This document shows positions 18,100-26,358 of a DNA stretch of 34,981 nt, one piece after another. Position numbers and translations under genes: made by a program. The first letter of the stretch is position 1. Each line of letters begins with the position of its first letter. The notes beneath the pieces were generated by a model. The model saw only the letters and a program-made list of their open reading frames with translations. It did not search any database and was not told where the DNA came from. Source of the DNA: Chitinispirillia bacterium (GTDB taxonomy: Bacteria; Fibrobacterota; Chitinivibrionia; Chitinivibrionales; Chitinispirillaceae); the NCBI GenBank assembly GCA_009786575.1, contig WQRV01000010.1, forward strand, positions 1-34,981, read 5' to 3'.

Positions 18100-19374
18100 A
18101 TGCCGTACAAGTTTGAGACATTGCAGCTGCACGCGGGGCAGGAGGCCCCCGATCCCGTAACCGGCTCGCGCACGGTGCCTATTTACGCCACTACCGCCTA
18201 CGTCTTCGACGACTGCGCTCAGGCGGCGGCGCGGTTCAACCTGACCGAGGGCGGGAACATCTACACGCGGCTCATGAACCCGACCACCGATGTTTTTGAG
18301 CGGCGGATGGCGGCGCTTGAGGGCGGCGTCGCGGCGCTTGCCACGGCCTCGGGCATGGCGGCGCTGGCTTACGCGGTGCAGAACATCACGGTAGCCGGGC
18401 AGAACATCGTCTCCGACAGGCGGATCTACGGCGGGTCGTACAATCTGCTGGCGCACACCCTGCCCGACTGCGGGATTACAACCAAATTTGTAGACGGCAG
18501 CGACCCAAACAATTTCAAAAACGCCATCGACGCGAACACGCGGGCCATATTTGTAGAAATGCTCAGCAACCCCAACTCGACCATCATCGACGTTGAGGCT
18601 ATCGCCAAAATCGCGCACGGCGCCGGCATCCCGCTCATTCTCGACAACACTTTCGCCACCCCGTACTACTTCCGCCCCATAGATTACGGCGCCGACATCG
18701 TCATCCACTCGGCCACCAAGTTTTTGGGCGGCCACAGCACGGTGATGGGCGGGGTAATCGTAGACGGCGGGAAGTTCGACTGGAAGCAGAACGACAAGTT
18801 CCCCGGCCTCGCGAAACCCACAGACAGCTACCACGGCGTGGTGATGGCCGATTTGGCCGGCCCGGCCGCGTTTGTGGTGAAGATAAGGGTAACGCTTTTG
18901 AGGGACACCGGCGCGACTATCAGCCCGTTCAACTCATTTTTGCTCCTGCAGGGGTTGGAAACGCTGTCGCTTCGCATGGAGCGGCACACGCAGAACGCGC
19001 TCAAAACCGTAGAGTTCCTGTCCAAACACCCGAAAGTGGAGAGCGTGAACCACCCTTCGGTAAAAACCCGTCAAGACAACGCGCTATATCAGCGTTATTA
19101 CCCCAAAGGGGCAGGCGCGATCTTCACGTTTGAGGTAAAAGGCGGCGTTGACGAAGCAAGGCGTTTCTGCGAGGCGCTGGAACTGTTCTCCCTCGTTGCC
19201 AACGTGGGCGACATGAAGTCGCTCGTTACCCATCCCGCCAGCATGACCCACTCGCAGCTCAACGAAAAAGAGCTTGCCGAGCAGGAGATCAAGCCCAACA
19301 CCGTGAGGCTGTCTGTAGGGGCGGAGCATATCGACGATATTATAGCGGACTTAGACAGGGCGCTTAACAGTTGA
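18100..19374 (+). CDS. metY: O-acetylhomoserine sulfhydrylase (aminocarboxypropyltransferase)
   Basis: PLP enzyme that joins sulfide (or methanethiol) to O-acetylhomoserine to form homocysteine, the methyl acceptor in methionine synthesis. 424 residues, typical for MetY and longer than MetB/MetC. Characteristic start YKFETLQLHAGQ, then TVPIYATTAYVFDD, YTRLMNPTTDVFERRMAALEGG, ATASGMAAL, DNTFATPY and the PLP lysine in SATKFLGGHS (Lys207). AAGGAGA ribosome-binding site. Followed by nadA after 62 bases. With metF in the same window it gives two steps of the methionine branch; the genes are not adjacent. A cysteine-synthase side activity is possible in this family. Confidence 0.93.
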   Translation: MPYKFETLQLHAGQEAPDPVTGSRTVPIYATTAYVFDDCAQAAARFNLTEGGNIYTRLMNPTTDVFERRMAALEGGVAALATASGMAALAYAVQNITVAGQNIVSDRRIYGGSYNLLAHTLPDCGITTKFVDGSDPNNFKNAIDANTRAIFVEMLSNPNSTIIDVEAIAKIAHGAGIPLILDNTFATPYYFRPIDYGADIVIHSATKFLGGHSTVMGGVIVDGGKFDWKQNDKFPGLAKPTDSYHGVVMADLAGPAAFVVKIRVTLLRDTGATISPFNSFLLLQGLETLSLRMERHTQNALKTVEFLSKHPKVESVNHPSVKTRQDNALYQRYYPKGAGAIFTFEVKGGVDEARRFCEALELFSLVANVGDMKSLVTHPASMTHSQLNEKELAEQEIKPNTVRLSVGAEHIDDIIADLDRALNS

Positions 19375-19436
19375 TAGTGCGGAGCGCGGGGCCTAACTCC
19401 AAACTGAATATAAATACCTTACCGATAGGGGATGTG

Positions 19437-20357
19437 ATGATGAAGGTTAGGGAGGTGCAGGACGAGATCATCCGGCTGAAGAAGGAGCGGGGCATCTGCG
19501 TCGCAGCGCACAGCTATCAGGCCCGGGAGATCATTGAGGCCGCAGATTTCACCGGCGACTCGTACCAGCTTAGCGTTATGGCCGCCAGGGCCCCGCAGAA
19601 CACTATCGTCATGTGCGGTGTAAAGTTCATGGCCGAGACGGTCAAGATACTCTCGCCTGAGAAGACTGTGCTGCTCGCCAACCCGACCGCCGGATGCCCC
19701 ATGGCCGACCAGATAGACAAGGAGCTCGTCCTCGCCGTTAAGGAGACCAACCCGGGCTACACGGTCGCCGCCTACATAAACACCACCGCCGACCTCAAGA
19801 CCGTCTGCGATGTCTGCGTAACCTCGTCGTCGGCTGTGAAGATCATCAGTAAACTGCCGGGCAATGAGATACTGTTTGTGCCCGACAGCAACCTCGGCGC
19901 GTGGGTTGCGCGGCAGGTTCCCAATAAGAAGATCAAGCTCCTGCAAGGCGGCTGCCCGGTCCACGAAAACGTGAACGCCAAAGATGTGCAGGCCATGCGT
20001 ACCGCCTGTCCCGACGCGCTGCTTTTGGTGCACCCCGAGTGCACCGCCGAAGTTTCGGCCCTCGCGGATTTCGTAGGGTCAACCACGGCCATCATGGAGT
20101 ACGCCGAAAAATCAGGCCACAGGGATTTTGTGATAGGCACTGAAATGAGCATAGTGGAGAACCTGCAGTACAAGTGCCCCGACAAGCGTTTCTATCCGCT
20201 CACGAAGGAGCTCATCTGCCCCGACATGAAACTGACCACGCTTGCCGACGTGCTGAACTGCGTGAGGGGCGACGGCGGGGAGGAGATAGTGCTCGACGAG
20301 GAGACGATTAAGGCGGCCCGTGTTTGTATAGACAAAATGATAGAGTTGGGGGAGTAA
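19437..20357 (+). CDS. nadA: Quinolinate synthase A
   Basis: 4Fe-4S enzyme condensing iminoaspartate with dihydroxyacetone phosphate to quinolinate in de novo NAD synthesis. I start at the ATG at 19437 (an adjacent ATG is at 19440), which has AGGGG about 8 bases upstream. The track frame begins at a TTG overlapping the metY end and adds 22 non-conserved residues. Motifs: AHSYQAREI, DSYQLS, MCGVKFMAETVKILSP (cluster Cys), NPTAGCPMAD, TSSSAVKI, LLQGGCPVHE, HPECTAEV, GSTTAIMEYA, GTEMSIVENLQYKCPDKRFYP and CPDMKLTTLADV (cluster Cys). About 306 residues, as in the short NadA type. No nadB or nadC is in the window. Confidence 0.95.
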   Translation: MMKVREVQDEIIRLKKERGICVAAHSYQAREIIEAADFTGDSYQLSVMAARAPQNTIVMCGVKFMAETVKILSPEKTVLLANPTAGCPMADQIDKELVLAVKETNPGYTVAAYINTTADLKTVCDVCVTSSSAVKIISKLPGNEILFVPDSNLGAWVARQVPNKKIKLLQGGCPVHENVNAKDVQAMRTACPDALLLVHPECTAEVSALADFVGSTTAIMEYAEKSGHRDFVIGTEMSIVENLQYKCPDKRFYPLTKELICPDMKLTTLADVLNCVRGDGGEEIVLDEETIKAARVCIDKMIELGE

Positions 20358-20603
20358 CGCCGCGCACGTGCCAACGCCGCACGTTCAGCAGGCCGGTAAG
20401 TACATATTGTAATTTTGAATTTGATGTGCCATTAAATTAAAACCAGCGGATTGCCCATTGCGGAAATATTTTTGTTTCGGATAACAGGATTTGTAAATAT
20501 AATAATAATAAACAATATAATTTTACAGCGTCCCATTGGTATTGCGGCTTTTCGGGGGAAAGGCGCATTAGATGTTACGTTGTAGAAAGAGGGGGGTTGT
20601 CTT

Positions 20604-22592
20604 ATGTTAGGCAATATCAAGTTAGGTCCCAAACTGATTGGCAGTTTCATGGTCATCGCCGTTATTGGCGCGTTTATCGGTGTTATGGGCATAAGAAGCA
20701 CCGTAGAGATTAACGCGATCGTCGATGAGCTGTATTTCAAGCGCCTCATTGCCCTCAGCGCTACAGACGATATTTCCTTAGGAATCATGCAGCTCCGCGT
20801 GGATACCTGGAGACTGGTGGCGATAAACAATGACAGCGAGCATAAGGTTACGGACGACGATGTCAGAGATGTGAAAGCGTTCATCGAAAAAGGGTTTGCC
20901 CAGTTAGACAGTACCATTTCGGACGATGAGGCGCGGAAAATACGGAACAAGCTATGGGCCGAGTACCAAAAGTACGCGCAGTTGGTAGCGAACATTATAA
21001 CCTTAACGGAGGCCGCCGAAAACAGGGCTGTTGTGCCGGCCAAATCTCAGGCGGCGCTCGGCGAGGCCGCGGTACAGGCCCATACCGCGTCCGACGTGGC
21101 GCGTGAGGCGGTCGTCATGAATGAAAAGCTGGCAAAGGCGGAGTGGGATAAAAGCGAGGTGGTTTACAAAAAGAACCGCGCCGCGCTCGTTATGCTCGTA
21201 TCATGCGGCGCGCTGCTCAGTATCCTGCTTGGGGTATTCCTGACGCGCCACATAACGCTACCGCTCAAAAAAGTGGTGGCGGAGCTCCACGAGATGAGCG
21301 GCGGCAACATGAGTGCGAAACTTGAACTGCACCGGGGCGACGAGGTCGGCACAATGGCCAATGCCATGGACGAATTCTCCGCGCACATGTACGAAGAGAT
21401 TGTCCATACCATGAAGATGATCTCCGACGGCGACCTGAGCGCCGAAGTCGCCATAGCCGGCCCCAGAGACGACATCGGCCCGGCGCTGAAAAATACCATA
21501 GAAACGCTGCGCAATATCCTGATAAACGACGGCGGGCGGGCCCTCGCGGCGGCTGCGAACAAAGACCTGACGCAGCATGTAGAAAACGACTACAAGGGCG
21601 AATTCGCGCGGATGAAGGAGAACATCAACACTTTGGTGAAGAACCTCGACGAGGCGATGGGGCAGGTATCGGAGGCGGTCGGGCAGGTGTCGAGCGCCAG
21701 CGGCGAGATCTCCAGCGGCGCGCAGGCTCTGGCGGAGGGCGCAAACGAGCAGGCGAGCTCGCTCGAAGAGATATCGTCGAGCCTCGAGGAGATGTCGTCC
21801 ATGACCAAGCAGAACGCCGACAACTCCACGCAGGCCAAGCACCTCATGGGCGAGGCCGGCGCGGCGGTAAACGAGGCCAACGCGGCTATGAAGCGCATGG
21901 CAGTAGCCATAAACGAGATCAAGACCTCGTCCGACAATACGGCGAAAATCCTCAAGACTATCGACGATATCGCCTTCCAGACGAACCTGCTCGCCCTCAA
22001 CGCCGCGGTAGAAGCGGCACGCGCGGGCGAGGCCGGCAAGGGCTTCGCGGTGGTCGCCGAAGAAGTCAGAAACCTCGCGATGCGCTCTGCCGAGGCATCG
22101 AAAAACACCGCCAGCATGATCGAGGAGTCTGTGAAAAACGCCGACGGCGGAGTGAAAATCACCGAGGAAGTCGCCAAGGCGCTCGACAAGTCTGTGATAA
22201 GCTCAAGCAAGGTGGCCGACCTCATAGCGGAGATCGCCGCCGCCTCAAACGAGCAGTCGCAGGGCGTCGAACAGATCAACGTCGCCGTGGCCTCCATGAA
22301 CACGGTAACACAGCAGAACGCCGCGAACTCCGAGGAGTCGGCGAGCGCGTCGGAAGAACTTTCGAGCCAGGCGGCAGAGCTCTCCAATATGGTACAGAGC
22401 TTCATCATCAGCTCCTCCGGCGGCAAGACACAGGCCAGAATGCCGGCGCGCTCGATGACAAAGAAGCTGGCGTCTATCCCCGACAAGAGGACGCAAAGCA
22501 TACAGGTCGCGAAGAAGCCAACCCAATCCATGAAAGCCGCCAAAGCCACGGAGGTTATCCCGCTGGACGATGACGAGCTGATGGATTTTTAA
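20604..22592 (+). CDS. Methyl-accepting chemotaxis protein
   Basis: Transmembrane chemoreceptor, 662 residues. TM1 at about 12-32, then a periplasmic four-helix-bundle sensor (~33-190, 4HB_MCP type), TM2 at about 193-214 and HAMP starting [12 protein letters not shown] second HAMP-like segment (~265-340, [21 protein letters not shown]) follows, then a long cytoplasmic signalling hairpin. The tip reads [47 protein letters not shown], where CheA and CheW bind. Ser/Glu-Gln-rich methylation helices flank it ([33 protein letters not shown]). The tail is Lys-rich and ends DDDELMDF, with no CheR-tethering pentapeptide. Monocistronic, ended by a strong terminator; no che genes nearby. Ligand unknown. 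Confidence 0.95.
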   Translation: MLGNIKLGPKLIGSFMVIAVIGAFIGVMGIRSTVEINAIVDELYFKRLIALSATDDISLGIMQLRVDTWRLVAINNDSEHKVTDDDVRDVKAFIEKGFAQLDSTISDDEARKIRNKLWAEYQKYAQLVANIITLTEAAENRAVVPAKSQAALGEAAVQAHTASDVAREAVVMNEKLAKAEWDKSEVVYKKNRAALVMLVSCGALLSILLGVFLTRHITLPLKKVVAELHEMSGGNMSAKLELHRGDEVGTMANAMDEFSAHMYEEIVHTMKMISDGDLSAEVAIAGPRDDIGPALKNTIETLRNILINDGGRALAAAANKDLTQHVENDYKGEFARMKENINTLVKNLDEAMGQVSEAVGQVSSASGEISSGAQALAEGANEQASSLEEISSSLEEMSSMTKQNADNSTQAKHLMGEAGAAVNEANAAMKRMAVAINEIKTSSDNTAKILKTIDDIAFQTNLLALNAAVEAARAGEAGKGFAVVAEEVRNLAMRSAEASKNTASMIEESVKNADGGVKITEEVAKALDKSVISSSKVADLIAEIAAASNEQSQGVEQINVAVASMNTVTQQNAANSEESASASEELSSQAAELSNMVQSFIISSSGGKTQARMPARSMTKKLASIPDKRTQSIQVAKKPTQSMKAAKATEVIPLDDDELMDF

Positions 22593-22627
22593 TTGATGCC
22601 GGCGTATCTGTGAACTGAATCTGTGCA

Positions 22628-22658
22628 GGGACGGGTTTTACACCCGTCCCCTTTTTTT
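22628..22658 (+). terminator. Rho-independent terminator after the chemoreceptor gene
   Basis: GGGACGGGT (22628-22636), loop TTTAC, ACCCGTCCC (22642-22650), then C and seven T. Perfect 9-bp stem, lying just before the stop codon of the convergent CotH gene. Confidence 0.93.
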
Positions 22659-22670
22659 ACTATAAAATCT

Positions 22671-24959
22671 CTATATCCTCACCCGCCCGTGAATCATCCT
22701 GTTATCGGCCTTCAGCCTGTAAACATACACTCCAGGCGCCATCTTACCCGTCTGCCAATTCAGCTGATGGCTGCCCGTCGCGTACTTTCCGCTTGTCAAC
22801 CTGCCAACTTCCTTGCCGGCGATATTGTAGACGCGAAGCTGTACGTTTCCTGCCTCCGGAAGGGTGAAATTGAACGCCACGTTCGAGCGCGAGAGTACAC
22901 GGTGGGTTACGGAGAGGCCGGGCCCGGGGCGGCCGGATTTTTTGGGGTCGGAAACATTTATGTATGATTCGTCGTATACAAAGACCGCCTCGATGTTGTA
23001 CTGCCCGTCGGGCGACAGGGATACGGTCAGCACGGAATCACCGAACTCCGTCCCGTTGACGAGCCACTTGTCTATGCGGTAGCCGGATTTGCCCCTGCCG
23101 CTTACCGTGATGGGGATGTTTGCGTAGTAGGTGCCGCTCCAGGGGTAGATTTGCGAATTTGTGCCGGGCAGTTTTGAGTCTACGGTTATCGAGTTTATCT
23201 TTATGAACCCGTGCGCGGTGTCGCTTACTAATGTAACGCTGCGGTCGTTGCCGGCGTTGAAATAGGTTCTCACGGTGTTGCGGTATGCTGCAGGCTTGCT
23301 TTGGTATAGGCCGCGAAGCCTTGTAATCTGGGTTTCCCATGTGGCGGCATCGAAAACGGCGGGTGCGCCGCCGAATCCGCCGCCTGAGGATGGAATGCCC
23401 CAGCGTTTGACGTGTGCGTCTGCCACGGGCCTTATGCTTGCCGCGATGCTGTCGATGACCGCGGCTGCCCTTTCGGGGTGGAGCGCGGAGTTCAGCATGT
23501 CCGGGAAGCGGTTGATGAAGCTGTTCTTTACGGATTCGTTCTTCATAAGGTTGAGGAACAGTTCGTTGCCCGGGTTGGACGCGGTAAAAAGTATGGCGAA
23601 TGTGGGTTCGCTGCTGCTGTTGCCCCATATTTCCATAATCTGGTCGAGGTCGCAGACGAGCCAGCGGAACCGCCCGTCGCGCCCCGCGGGCGCGTTTGCG
23701 TCGAAACTTTTGCGTTCGCGCCACATCTTATGGTTGTGGTGGGTGCCGCTCCGGCTGATGCCGTCAGCGTTGCCGAAGTACATCTGCACGGCGAAGAAGT
23801 CGAGGTAGCTGTCAACGTCCATCAGCCTGTGCATAGAATCCATTGCGGCGGAGTTTGAGAGGTCGTTATTTCTCGCGTATGCCGCCATGGCGCTGTAGGC
23901 GACGGTGTCTCCAGGTTCCGGCGTGAGTGAAACTCCGCTTGTTGTGCTGCTGTAGAAATCGAGGAGGTCAACGCTGTCGGGGTCTACGCCGTATGTTCTT
24001 TGCAGGTAGTGCTGGTCGTAGCGCTCCCTGAAGTTGTGCCACCCCCAAAACTCGCCGTTTATGAAGACGGTGACTGAGCGGAACGCCTGCGTGCCGACGT
24101 TAAGGTGGGAGATCATGTATTGCGCCGACGCGTCGCGTATGAGCGTCGCCTCGCAGTCGTTCCCGCCGCCGCGCAGCAGCAGCCGTTTGAAGGTATTGTA
24201 GGGGAGGTAGTGGAACAGCGGCCCGTTAAAAAAGTTGAGCGTTTCGGCCCCGTAGCTCTTGCGCGCGTAGACCCTCATGGTTTTTTGCGGGTTGCGCCTT
24301 GTCCATCCGCCGTGTATCCGGATCCCGGCGGTCTGGGCTATTACCGGCTGGCCGTCTGCCCTGAAGTACTCGAAACTGCTCTCGCGCTCCCAGTCGTCGC
24401 CTTTCATGTAGTAGTTGCCGGTCCCCGCGTTTCCTGTTTGATAATTTGCGCCGGGCACGTAGATGCCGCTGTCGTGCCCGAAGAACCCCATGCTGTCGGA
24501 GATTATCGAGACTATGGGCAGCGAGCGGAACGGGCTGTTGTCCGGGAACACGAAGAATGTGCCGCTTACGGTTGGGGATACGCTGCCGTCCTTGAACGCC
24601 GCGGCGCGGATGGCCGTCCCCTTGGCTACGTTCCCCGACGGCTCCCTCCACGTTATAACCTGCATCATGCCCGTCGCCGCGGGGTTGGTGCGGATCCTGG
24701 AGAAGACATTGGGGTCGCCGGTGCGGTCGGCGATATTAATCGTCCCGCTAAAAACAGGCGAATTATCGTTGGGTTCCGACCCGTTAGTAGTATAGCGTAT
24801 CACCGCCCCCTCCTCCCGGTGCGTTATCGCCAGCTCGAACGGCTCCCGGTAGACCCCCGGGGTATGAGAGAACCTGGGCGCACCGTCTAACCCCTGGCCA
24901 ATAACCGCCGTTACCGCGGCCGGGATGAAAAACAGCGCAAAAATATTTCGTGACGGCAT
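22671..24959 (-). CDS. CotH-family secreted protein with C-terminal sorting domain
   Basis: Large exported protein, 762 residues. Residues 1-22 form a signal peptide (NIFALFFIPAAVTAVIGQG). Residues ~28-135 resemble a chitobiase/hexosaminidase C-terminal-type domain (FSHTPGVYREPFELAITH...IRYTTNGSEP). Residues ~145-520 are the CotH domain: PIVSIISD, IRIHGGWTRRNPQKTMRVYARKSYG, FKRLLLRGGGNDCEATLIRDA, NGEFWGWHNFRERYD and VCDLDQIMEIWGN. CotH proteins include atypical kinases of spore-coat and surface proteins. A repeat-like beta domain follows, and the C-terminus (RVYNIAGKEVGRLTSG...PGVYVYRLKADNRMIHGRVRI) looks like a type IX secretion sorting domain. AAGGAG precedes the ATG by 8 bases. The role may be in protein phosphorylation or polysaccharide-linked surface assembly; unproven. 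Confidence 0.88.
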   Translation of the reverse strand: MPSRNIFALFFIPAAVTAVIGQGLDGAPRFSHTPGVYREPFELAITHREEGAVIRYTTNGSEPNDNSPVFSGTINIADRTGDPNVFSRIRTNPAATGMMQVITWREPSGNVAKGTAIRAAAFKDGSVSPTVSGTFFVFPDNSPFRSLPIVSIISDSMGFFGHDSGIYVPGANYQTGNAGTGNYYMKGDDWERESSFEYFRADGQPVIAQTAGIRIHGGWTRRNPQKTMRVYARKSYGAETLNFFNGPLFHYLPYNTFKRLLLRGGGNDCEATLIRDASAQYMISHLNVGTQAFRSVTVFINGEFWGWHNFRERYDQHYLQRTYGVDPDSVDLLDFYSSTTSGVSLTPEPGDTVAYSAMAAYARNNDLSNSAAMDSMHRLMDVDSYLDFFAVQMYFGNADGISRSGTHHNHKMWRERKSFDANAPAGRDGRFRWLVCDLDQIMEIWGNSSSEPTFAILFTASNPGNELFLNLMKNESVKNSFINRFPDMLNSALHPERAAAVIDSIAASIRPVADAHVKRWGIPSSGGGFGGAPAVFDAATWETQITRLRGLYQSKPAAYRNTVRTYFNAGNDRSVTLVSDTAHGFIKINSITVDSKLPGTNSQIYPWSGTYYANIPITVSGRGKSGYRIDKWLVNGTEFGDSVLTVSLSPDGQYNIEAVFVYDESYINVSDPKKSGRPGPGLSVTHRVLSRSNVAFNFTLPEAGNVQLRVYNIAGKEVGRLTSGKYATGSHQLNWQTGKMAPGVYVYRLKADNRMIHGRVRI

Positions 24960-25007
24960 AGTTGCAGCTCCTTAATTGAGGTGGCCCGGCATATTGTTAC
25001 TATATAA

Positions 25008-25036
25008 AGATAATACACGGTTATAGATGTGGTCAA
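25008..25036 (-). promoter_or_regulatory. Probable promoter of the CotH gene
   Basis: On the minus strand TTGACC (25036-25031), 17 bases, then TTATCT (25013-25008), about 50 bases before the start codon. It overlaps the 5' extension of the tcdA open frame, supporting the shorter tcdA start. Confidence 0.5.
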
Positions 25037-25107
25037 ATTTATTAGGGGAGTTCAGCCAACCCCCAATTTACCGCGAATGGGACGGCATAAATTATATTAG
25101 GGAGACA

Positions 25108-25824
25108 ATGGATATGAACGATCAATCCCCTGAACACCCGTTCACACGTCTCGAGATGCTCGTCGGCTCCGAATGCCTGAAGGCGCTGGCTGATGCCGCG
25201 GTTATTCTGTTCGGCGTTGGAGGGGTGGGAAGCTGGTGCGCAGAGGCGCTGGTGCGGTCGGGGATATGCAGGTTAACGATTGTCGATTCGGACGATGTGG
25301 CGGTGACGAACATCAACCGCCAGCTCCCGGCTACATCCGCTACAGTCGGGCGGCCCAAGGTGGAGGTGATGGGGGAGCGGCTGCGTGAGATCAGCCCCGG
25401 TGCGCAGATCGTTACCCGGCAGCGTAAATACAGCTGGGAGGTCAAGGATGAGTTTGATCTTGGGGCGTATGATTATGTGATCGATGCGATTGACAGCCTC
25501 TCAAGCAAGGTGGAGCTGATAATAAACGCCAGCGCCGCCGGGGTTACGCTATTCTCCGCGCTCGGGGCGGCCTGCAAGATCGATCCGGGAATGATAAAGA
25601 CAACCTCTATCTGGAAGACCGACAGGTGCAAACTGGGGAGATTCGTCCGCAAAAGGCTGCGGCGGCGCGGGTTTGACGGGGATTTTTTGTGCGTCTGGAG
25701 CGGCGAGGAGTCCTATGTTCCAACGAACAAGAGCGTGAATGGCTCGCTGGTCCACGTGACCGGGGTGTTCGGGTTCACGCTGGCCGGGCTGGTAGTTCAG
25801 GACATCATAGCCAAAACACCCTAA
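25108..25824 (+). CDS. tcdA: tRNA threonylcarbamoyladenosine dehydratase
   Basis: E1-like adenylating enzyme that cyclises t6A at position 37 of ANN-decoding tRNAs to ct6A. I start at MDMNDQSPEHPFTRLEMLVG (238 residues), with AGGGAG 6 bases before the ATG; the track frame adds 27 unconserved residues overlapping a divergent promoter. ThiF/MoeB-type motifs: nucleotide loop FGVGGVGSWCAEALVRSG, DSDDVAVTNINRQLPA, VGRPKVEVM, the DYVIDAIDSLSSKVELI segment and VHVTGVFGFTLAG near the end. Length and the HPFTRLEMLVG start are typical of TcdA/CsdL rather than MoeB or ThiF. It stands alone, divergent from the CotH gene. Confidence 0.92.
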   Translation: MDMNDQSPEHPFTRLEMLVGSECLKALADAAVILFGVGGVGSWCAEALVRSGICRLTIVDSDDVAVTNINRQLPATSATVGRPKVEVMGERLREISPGAQIVTRQRKYSWEVKDEFDLGAYDYVIDAIDSLSSKVELIINASAAGVTLFSALGAACKIDPGMIKTTSIWKTDRCKLGRFVRKRLRRRGFDGDFLCVWSGEESYVPTNKSVNGSLVHVTGVFGFTLAGLVVQDIIAKTP

Positions 25825-25978
25825 ATGGGATCAAAAACGGCGTTTGGGGGCCGGGGCGGCATAATTAAAGGGATAATTCCATCCGTATTTGCCGTGCGGT
25901 GTGAAATGAAGGCGATACCAACACAAAACTGCAACAATTTACCGTCATTACAACAAACTGATGTAATCTGTCAACCTG

Positions 25979-26007
25979 TTGATATAATTATGATAAATAT
26001 GTATAAT
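25979..26007 (+). promoter_or_regulatory. Near-consensus promoter P1 of a putative small RNA locus
   Basis: TTGATA (25979-25984), exactly 17 bases, then perfect TATAAT (26002-26007). No conventional gene follows for this strand before the terminator at 26300. Confidence 0.65.
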
Positions 26008-26118
26008 ATTTGATTGATTTATGTCAAGGTCGGGATAAATTATTTTTACAAAAAAACGCTGTTTTTACCCCCAAAAACCGCGTTTTTCACTTTATTTCAA
26101 ACTATTTTTCAAAATCAC

Positions 26119-26147
26119 TTGATATTTAATCCGAATGTGGCTATACT
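26119..26147 (+). promoter_or_regulatory. Near-consensus promoter P2 of a putative small RNA locus
   Basis: TTGATA (26119-26124), exactly 17 bases, then TATACT (26142-26147). Second tandem promoter 140 bases downstream of P1, giving a predicted transcript of about 180 bases to the terminator. Confidence 0.6.
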
Positions 26148-26212
26148 GAAATTAGATACCGTTTTTGATGTTGTGCAGTATCAAATTTTAACGGTTTTGG
26201 AGGGTTTGCACA

Positions 26213-26248
26213 ATGGGTCTTTTGCAGGGCGCGGCGGTTCTTAATTAA
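26213..26248 (+). CDS. Possible 11-residue mini-ORF MGLLQGAAVLN
   Basis: ATG at 26213 is preceded by GGAGGG (26199-26204) with an 8-base gap, the best ribosome-binding site in this gene-free stretch. The frame ends at TAA (26248), which overlaps another ATG (TAATG) opening a 34-codon frame that runs through the terminator. It could be a leader peptide or tiny hydrophobic protein. Too short for statistical support; chance is possible. Confidence 0.3.
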   Translation: MGLLQGAAVLN

Positions 26249-26299
26249 TGATCGTAATGTATATGAAATATAGAATTTTGGGGGGCAGTACCGGCGGGA

Positions 26300-26333
26300 G
26301 AGGGGTGTATAAAAACCCCTCCCCGTTTTTTTT
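26300..26333 (+). terminator. Rho-independent terminator of the putative RNA locus
   Basis: GAGGGGT (26300-26306), loop GTATAAAA, ACCCCTC (26315-26321), extended by further G-C pairs with a mismatch, then CCCG and eight T. It points along the plus strand, away from tcdA (about 480 bases upstream) and towards the end of rimO, so it serves the RNA locus or long read-through from tcdA. Confidence 0.75.
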
Positions 26334-26358
26334 ATTACGTGAATCCGTATAGGCGTCC

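Larger units (their letters stand above)
26154..26333 (+). ncRNA. Putative small RNA / leader-peptide transcript
   Basis: Predicted transcript from P2 (P1 would add ~140 bases) to the terminator. The 5' part folds as a 12-bp stem with a 4-base bulge: ACCGTT-TTTGAT (from about 26158) with ATCAAA-TTTT-AACGGT. A Shine-Dalgarno sequence and an 11-codon ORF follow, then the terminator hairpin. I do not recognise 6S, tmRNA, RNase P, SRP RNA or a known riboswitch in it. It could be a trans-acting sRNA, a dual-function RNA or a mini-protein mRNA. It is supported by signals only, not by homology. Confidence 0.4.

Noticed and set aside
26014-26244. 76-codon frame in the gene-free region after tcdA
   Set aside because: Begins at a TTG without a ribosome-binding site right at the predicted transcription start; Phe/Leu/Asn composition reflects AT-rich DNA. 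The promoters and mini-ORF in the interval are better supported.
26154-26333. 6S RNA or tmRNA identity for the putative small RNA
   Set aside because: About the right length for 6S, but the 5' and 3' ends do not pair to close a long rod with a central bubble; no tRNA-like ends for tmRNA.
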